Source: Mesorhizobium sp. L-2-11
GTDB lineage: Bacteria > Pseudomonadota > Alphaproteobacteria > Rhizobiales > Rhizobiaceae
Direction of reading: 5' to 3'
DNA length: 64,000 nucleotides
Assembly (NCBI RefSeq): GCF_016756595.1
Contig: NZ_AP023257.1
Span: forward strand, 4,356,001 to 4,420,000
Shown one piece after another: positions 61,621 to 64,000 of the stretch (position 1 is its first letter; each line of letters starts with the position of its first letter). A program made the translations under genes and the position numbers. The notes beneath the pieces are model-generated. The model did no database searches. It worked only from the letters and a program-made list of their open reading frames with translations, and was not told the DNA's origin.

Positions 61621-64000
61621 TCAGCTGGCCGTGCGCAGGCGCCGAGAGCGAACGAAGGCCTTTAGTCCGTCGGCATCCAACGCATGCCCGAAGGCATAGC
61701 CCTGCAGTATGTCGCAGCCCAAGGTCTTGAGTGTCTGTGCGTGCTCCATCGTCTCGACACCCTCGGCTACGACCTCGATGCCCAGGGATTTGCCGATTTC
61801 AATGATCGACGAGACGACCTGCCTTCGTTGCGGCGATTTGACAATTGGAATGACCAGTTGGCGATCTATCTTCAGCCGGCGAGGCTGCAGCTTGAGCAAG
61901 CTGACTATAGAGGCATAGCCCGTGCCAAAATCGTCTATTTCTACGTCAATGCCGAGATCTTTTATCTGCTCAAGATTCCAGGTAACAAAATCGTCATTCT
62001 CGTCAAGGAAAATTGACTCAACGAGCTCGAAGGAAAGTGTTCCCTTCTTGATATTTAGTTCCCTAAGACTCTTTATGAGTTCCTCATCCTGAAGGCGACG
62101 TGCCGAAACGTTGACTGACACCCGCGGAATGTGAAGATTGGCGGCTGTCCACCCTTCGAGATCCAAAAGCGATTGCTCTAATATGTTTCGATCGATGATC
62201 GAGACGACATTCAATTCTTCCGCAATCCTTAGGAAGACGTCGGGCGCCAAAATACCCTTCTCCGGATGCCTCCATCGCGCCAGCGCCTCAACCCCGACGA
62301 TTTCAAGCGTTTTTGCGTCAAATTGCGGCTGGTAGAAGGGAATGAACTCGTTGCGCTCAAGGCCACCGAGAATTTCGTCGGCTATCCGTTTTGTGTCGAC
62401 GATCTCGCTTTGCATCGCCTCGGTGAAGAACTCGTATCGATTGCGCCCACGACTCTTTGCCCGGTAAAGCGCGATGTCAGCGTTGACCAGCAGGTGTTTG
62501 GCTTCGACATCTTTTCCGTTATCGACTGCAATTCCAACGCTCACGCCGAAACGGCATCGATGGCCCTGATAGTAGACCGGTTCTCGCATCTGGCTGATGA
62601 CGCGGTCAGCGAGCAGCGCCAGTTGCTCGATATCGTCATCCACCACGCACAGGACGATGAATTCGTCTCCTCCGATCCGAGCAACAAAACCCTCACCGTC
62701 GACCTTGGATCGGAGGACGGTCGAGGCGTGAACAAGCATTGCGTCGCCTGCGGCGTGGCCAAGCGTGTCGTTGATGTGCTTGAACCGATCCAGATCTATG
62801 TGAAGCAGCGCCGCAAACAAGCCGGCGCGCCTAGCGTCTGCCGCGTAGTCTTCCAGCACCTGGTCGAGGTAACGCCGGTTGGGCAGACCGGTCAGCGAAT
62901 CGTGGAGCGCAATGTGCTCTATGCGCGCCTTGGCCGATTCGAGTTCTGCATTTTTCGACTCGGAAAGTTGTTTTGCGCGAACCAGGTCCTTATTCAGCAG
63001 GACATCGGCTGTCACATCCCATTCGGCGCCGATCATTTTTGGGGTGTCGTTCGCGCCCCGGTAAATTATCGCCTTGGATCGGACATGACGAATCTCGCCA
63101 TCCGGCCGAATAATCCGGTACTCCGACAAATATGGCCCGCCGCCGGCCAGCGCGCGGTCGAAATCAGCGTGGGCGGCAGCCAGATCATCCGGGTGGATTG
63201 CTCCCGCCCAGTCCAGGTAGCCGCGGCCCTCCCCAGTTGGTTTGCCATATATTTCGTTGACGCGGTCGTCCCACGTAAGTTCGTTGGTCGCGAGATCGTG
63301 TTCCCAAACGCCAATGGCCGACGCTTCCAGAGCGAGTTCCAGTCGTCTCGACAAGCGACTCAGTTCCGCATAATTGCGCTGTCTCTCGCCAATCAGGCGA
63401 CCCGTAACCAGGAATGGGATCACAACCAACGCCCCGGCCACCGCCATCATGGCGCGCAGGAACCAGGCGTTGTCGGGCGTCGAAGGCCAGCCGTTTTTTG
63501 GAATGGCAGCGATCCGCCACGAACCGGACGGGAGCAGAACGTCGGCTGTCACCGGATTGCTTTTGGCGACGCGCTCATTGCCGAAGAATTGCTCTCCACC
63601 TGGACCGAGAGCGTCCTTACCGATCAGCGCTATGTCGATCCCCAGATCAGCGTCAAGCAGGCCGCTCGCCTTATAAAGGCGCTGGACGTCGACAACGGCC
63701 GAAATGATGCCCCAGAACCTTTCGGTGTTGCCGGCACTGCGTACAAAAACTGGGATACGACCGACGAAGCCCTGCCCTCCCTGCCTCAAGTCGACGGGTC
63801 CGGCAAGAATCAGTTCGCGCTCGTCTCGCGCCCTTAGCGCGGCCACACGCTGGCGCTCGTCCTTGCGATAATCGAGGCCTATCGCCTTCTCGTTGCCGTC
63901 CATCGGGTACATCAGGGAAATGACCAGATCGGGCGCGCCGGCAATATTCTTCAGTTGCGAGCCCCTGCCAAACAGGTTGCTCGCCAGCGAGGCGAAACGT
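61621..64000 (-). CDS. CHASE-PAS-GGDEF-EAL cyclic-di-GMP signalling protein (5' end outside window)
   Basis: At least 790 residues; the frame enters from the right edge. The visible part starts in a periplasmic CHASE sensor (SLMYPMDGNEKAIGLDYRKD region, at about 63800-63930). A membrane segment (MMAVAGALVVIPFLVTG, about 63430) and a PAS domain (LELALEASAIGVWEHDL to about 63000) follow. The GGDEF domain has an intact RIGGDEFIVL (about 62650-62680). The EAL domain carries GVEALARWRHPEKG (about 62260-62300), IDDFGTGYASI and VVAEGVET. Both synthase and phosphodiesterase motifs look intact, so the net activity on c-di-GMP cannot be told. The stop is at 61621. Confidence 0.93.
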   Translation of the reverse strand, partial: RFASLASNLFGRGSQLKNIAGAPDLVISLMYPMDGNEKAIGLDYRKDERQRVAALRARDERELILAGPVDLRQGGQGFVGRIPVFVRSAGNTERFWGIISAVVDVQRLYKASGLLDADLGIDIALIGKDALGPGGEQFFGNERVAKSNPVTADVLLPSGSWRIAAIPKNGWPSTPDNAWFLRAMMAVAGALVVIPFLVTGRLIGERQRNYAELSRLSRRLELALEASAIGVWEHDLATNELTWDDRVNEIYGKPTGEGRGYLDWAGAIHPDDLAAAHADFDRALAGGGPYLSEYRIIRPDGEIRHVRSKAIIYRGANDTPKMIGAEWDVTADVLLNKDLVRAKQLSESKNAELESAKARIEHIALHDSLTGLPNRRYLDQVLEDYAADARRAGLFAALLHIDLDRFKHINDTLGHAAGDAMLVHASTVLRSKVDGEGFVARIGGDEFIVLCVVDDDIEQLALLADRVISQMREPVYYQGHRCRFGVSVGIAVDNGKDVEAKHLLVNADIALYRAKSRGRNRYEFFTEAMQSEIVDTKRIADEILGGLERNEFIPFYQPQFDAKTLEIVGVEALARWRHPEKGILAPDVFLRIAEELNVVSIIDRNILEQSLLDLEGWTAANLHIPRVSVNVSARRLQDEELIKSLRELNIKKGTLSFELVESIFLDENDDFVTWNLEQIKDLGIDVEIDDFGTGYASIVSLLKLQPRRLKIDRQLVIPIVKSPQRRQVVSSIIEIGKSLGIEVVAEGVETMEHAQTLKTLGCDILQGYAFGHALDADGLKAFVRSRRLRTAS

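Overview
The window looks like chromosomal DNA of a Rhizobiales alphaproteobacterium close to Mesorhizobium. The reasons are the high GC content, the small families restricted mainly to rhizobia (DUF982, DUF768, DUF6163, DUF6894), an OpgC-type glucan-modification protein, a Mg-type HemB, aspartate/glutamate leucyltransferase, EcfG-type stress promoters, and several families of GC-rich palindromic intergenic repeats. No species call can be made without a search.

Layout. 1-40.6 kb is core-like chromosome. In order it holds a valine-catabolism CoA hydrolase, hemB, a mntA/hepT toxin-antitoxin pair, a reductase-fold protein, ppk2, an aldo/keto reductase, a GT90 glycosyltransferase, an MFS pump, a LacI regulator with four near-identical operators beside two paralogous microproteins, opgC, a carboxylesterase, sthA, an RDD protein, bpt, a frameshifted DMT transporter, an AI-2E family transporter, parC, a periplasmic protein, aspS, MFS genes, rnd, guaB, rlmE, ppx and a YbhN-like membrane protein. 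Two insertion sequences interrupt it. An IS66 element (12286-14815) has 8-bp target duplications and replaced the last codons of opgC. An IS256 element (22200-23630) also has 8-bp target duplications.

40.65-60.6 kb is a genomic island of about 19.9 kb. It begins at an intact tRNA-Gln(CTG) and ends at a 47-bp direct repeat of the 3' part of that tRNA. Just inside the right end is a tyrosine integrase gene broken by a 5' truncation, a stop codon and a frameshift, so the island is probably stranded. A second, apparently identical IS66 copy sits just inside the left end in inverted orientation. The interior mixes debris with intact cargo. The debris includes parts of LivG/LivF, MscS, DoxX, a serine recombinase, a ParB-like protein, a phage head protein, an IS1-like transposase, a DNA ligase and half a tRNA-Ser. 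The intact cargo is stress-related: a glycine-rich stress protein, a phospholipase-D type cardiolipin synthase, a DUF892/DUF2243 operon, a single-domain response regulator, a methyltransferase and a thioredoxin-fold protein. Three of these transcription units have clear EcfG-type (GGAAC-N16/17-NGTT) promoter matches, so the island reads as a decayed element that retains general-stress-response genes.

60.6-64 kb returns to chromosome: a lipoprotein and a large CHASE-PAS-GGDEF-EAL signalling protein whose 5' end lies beyond the window.
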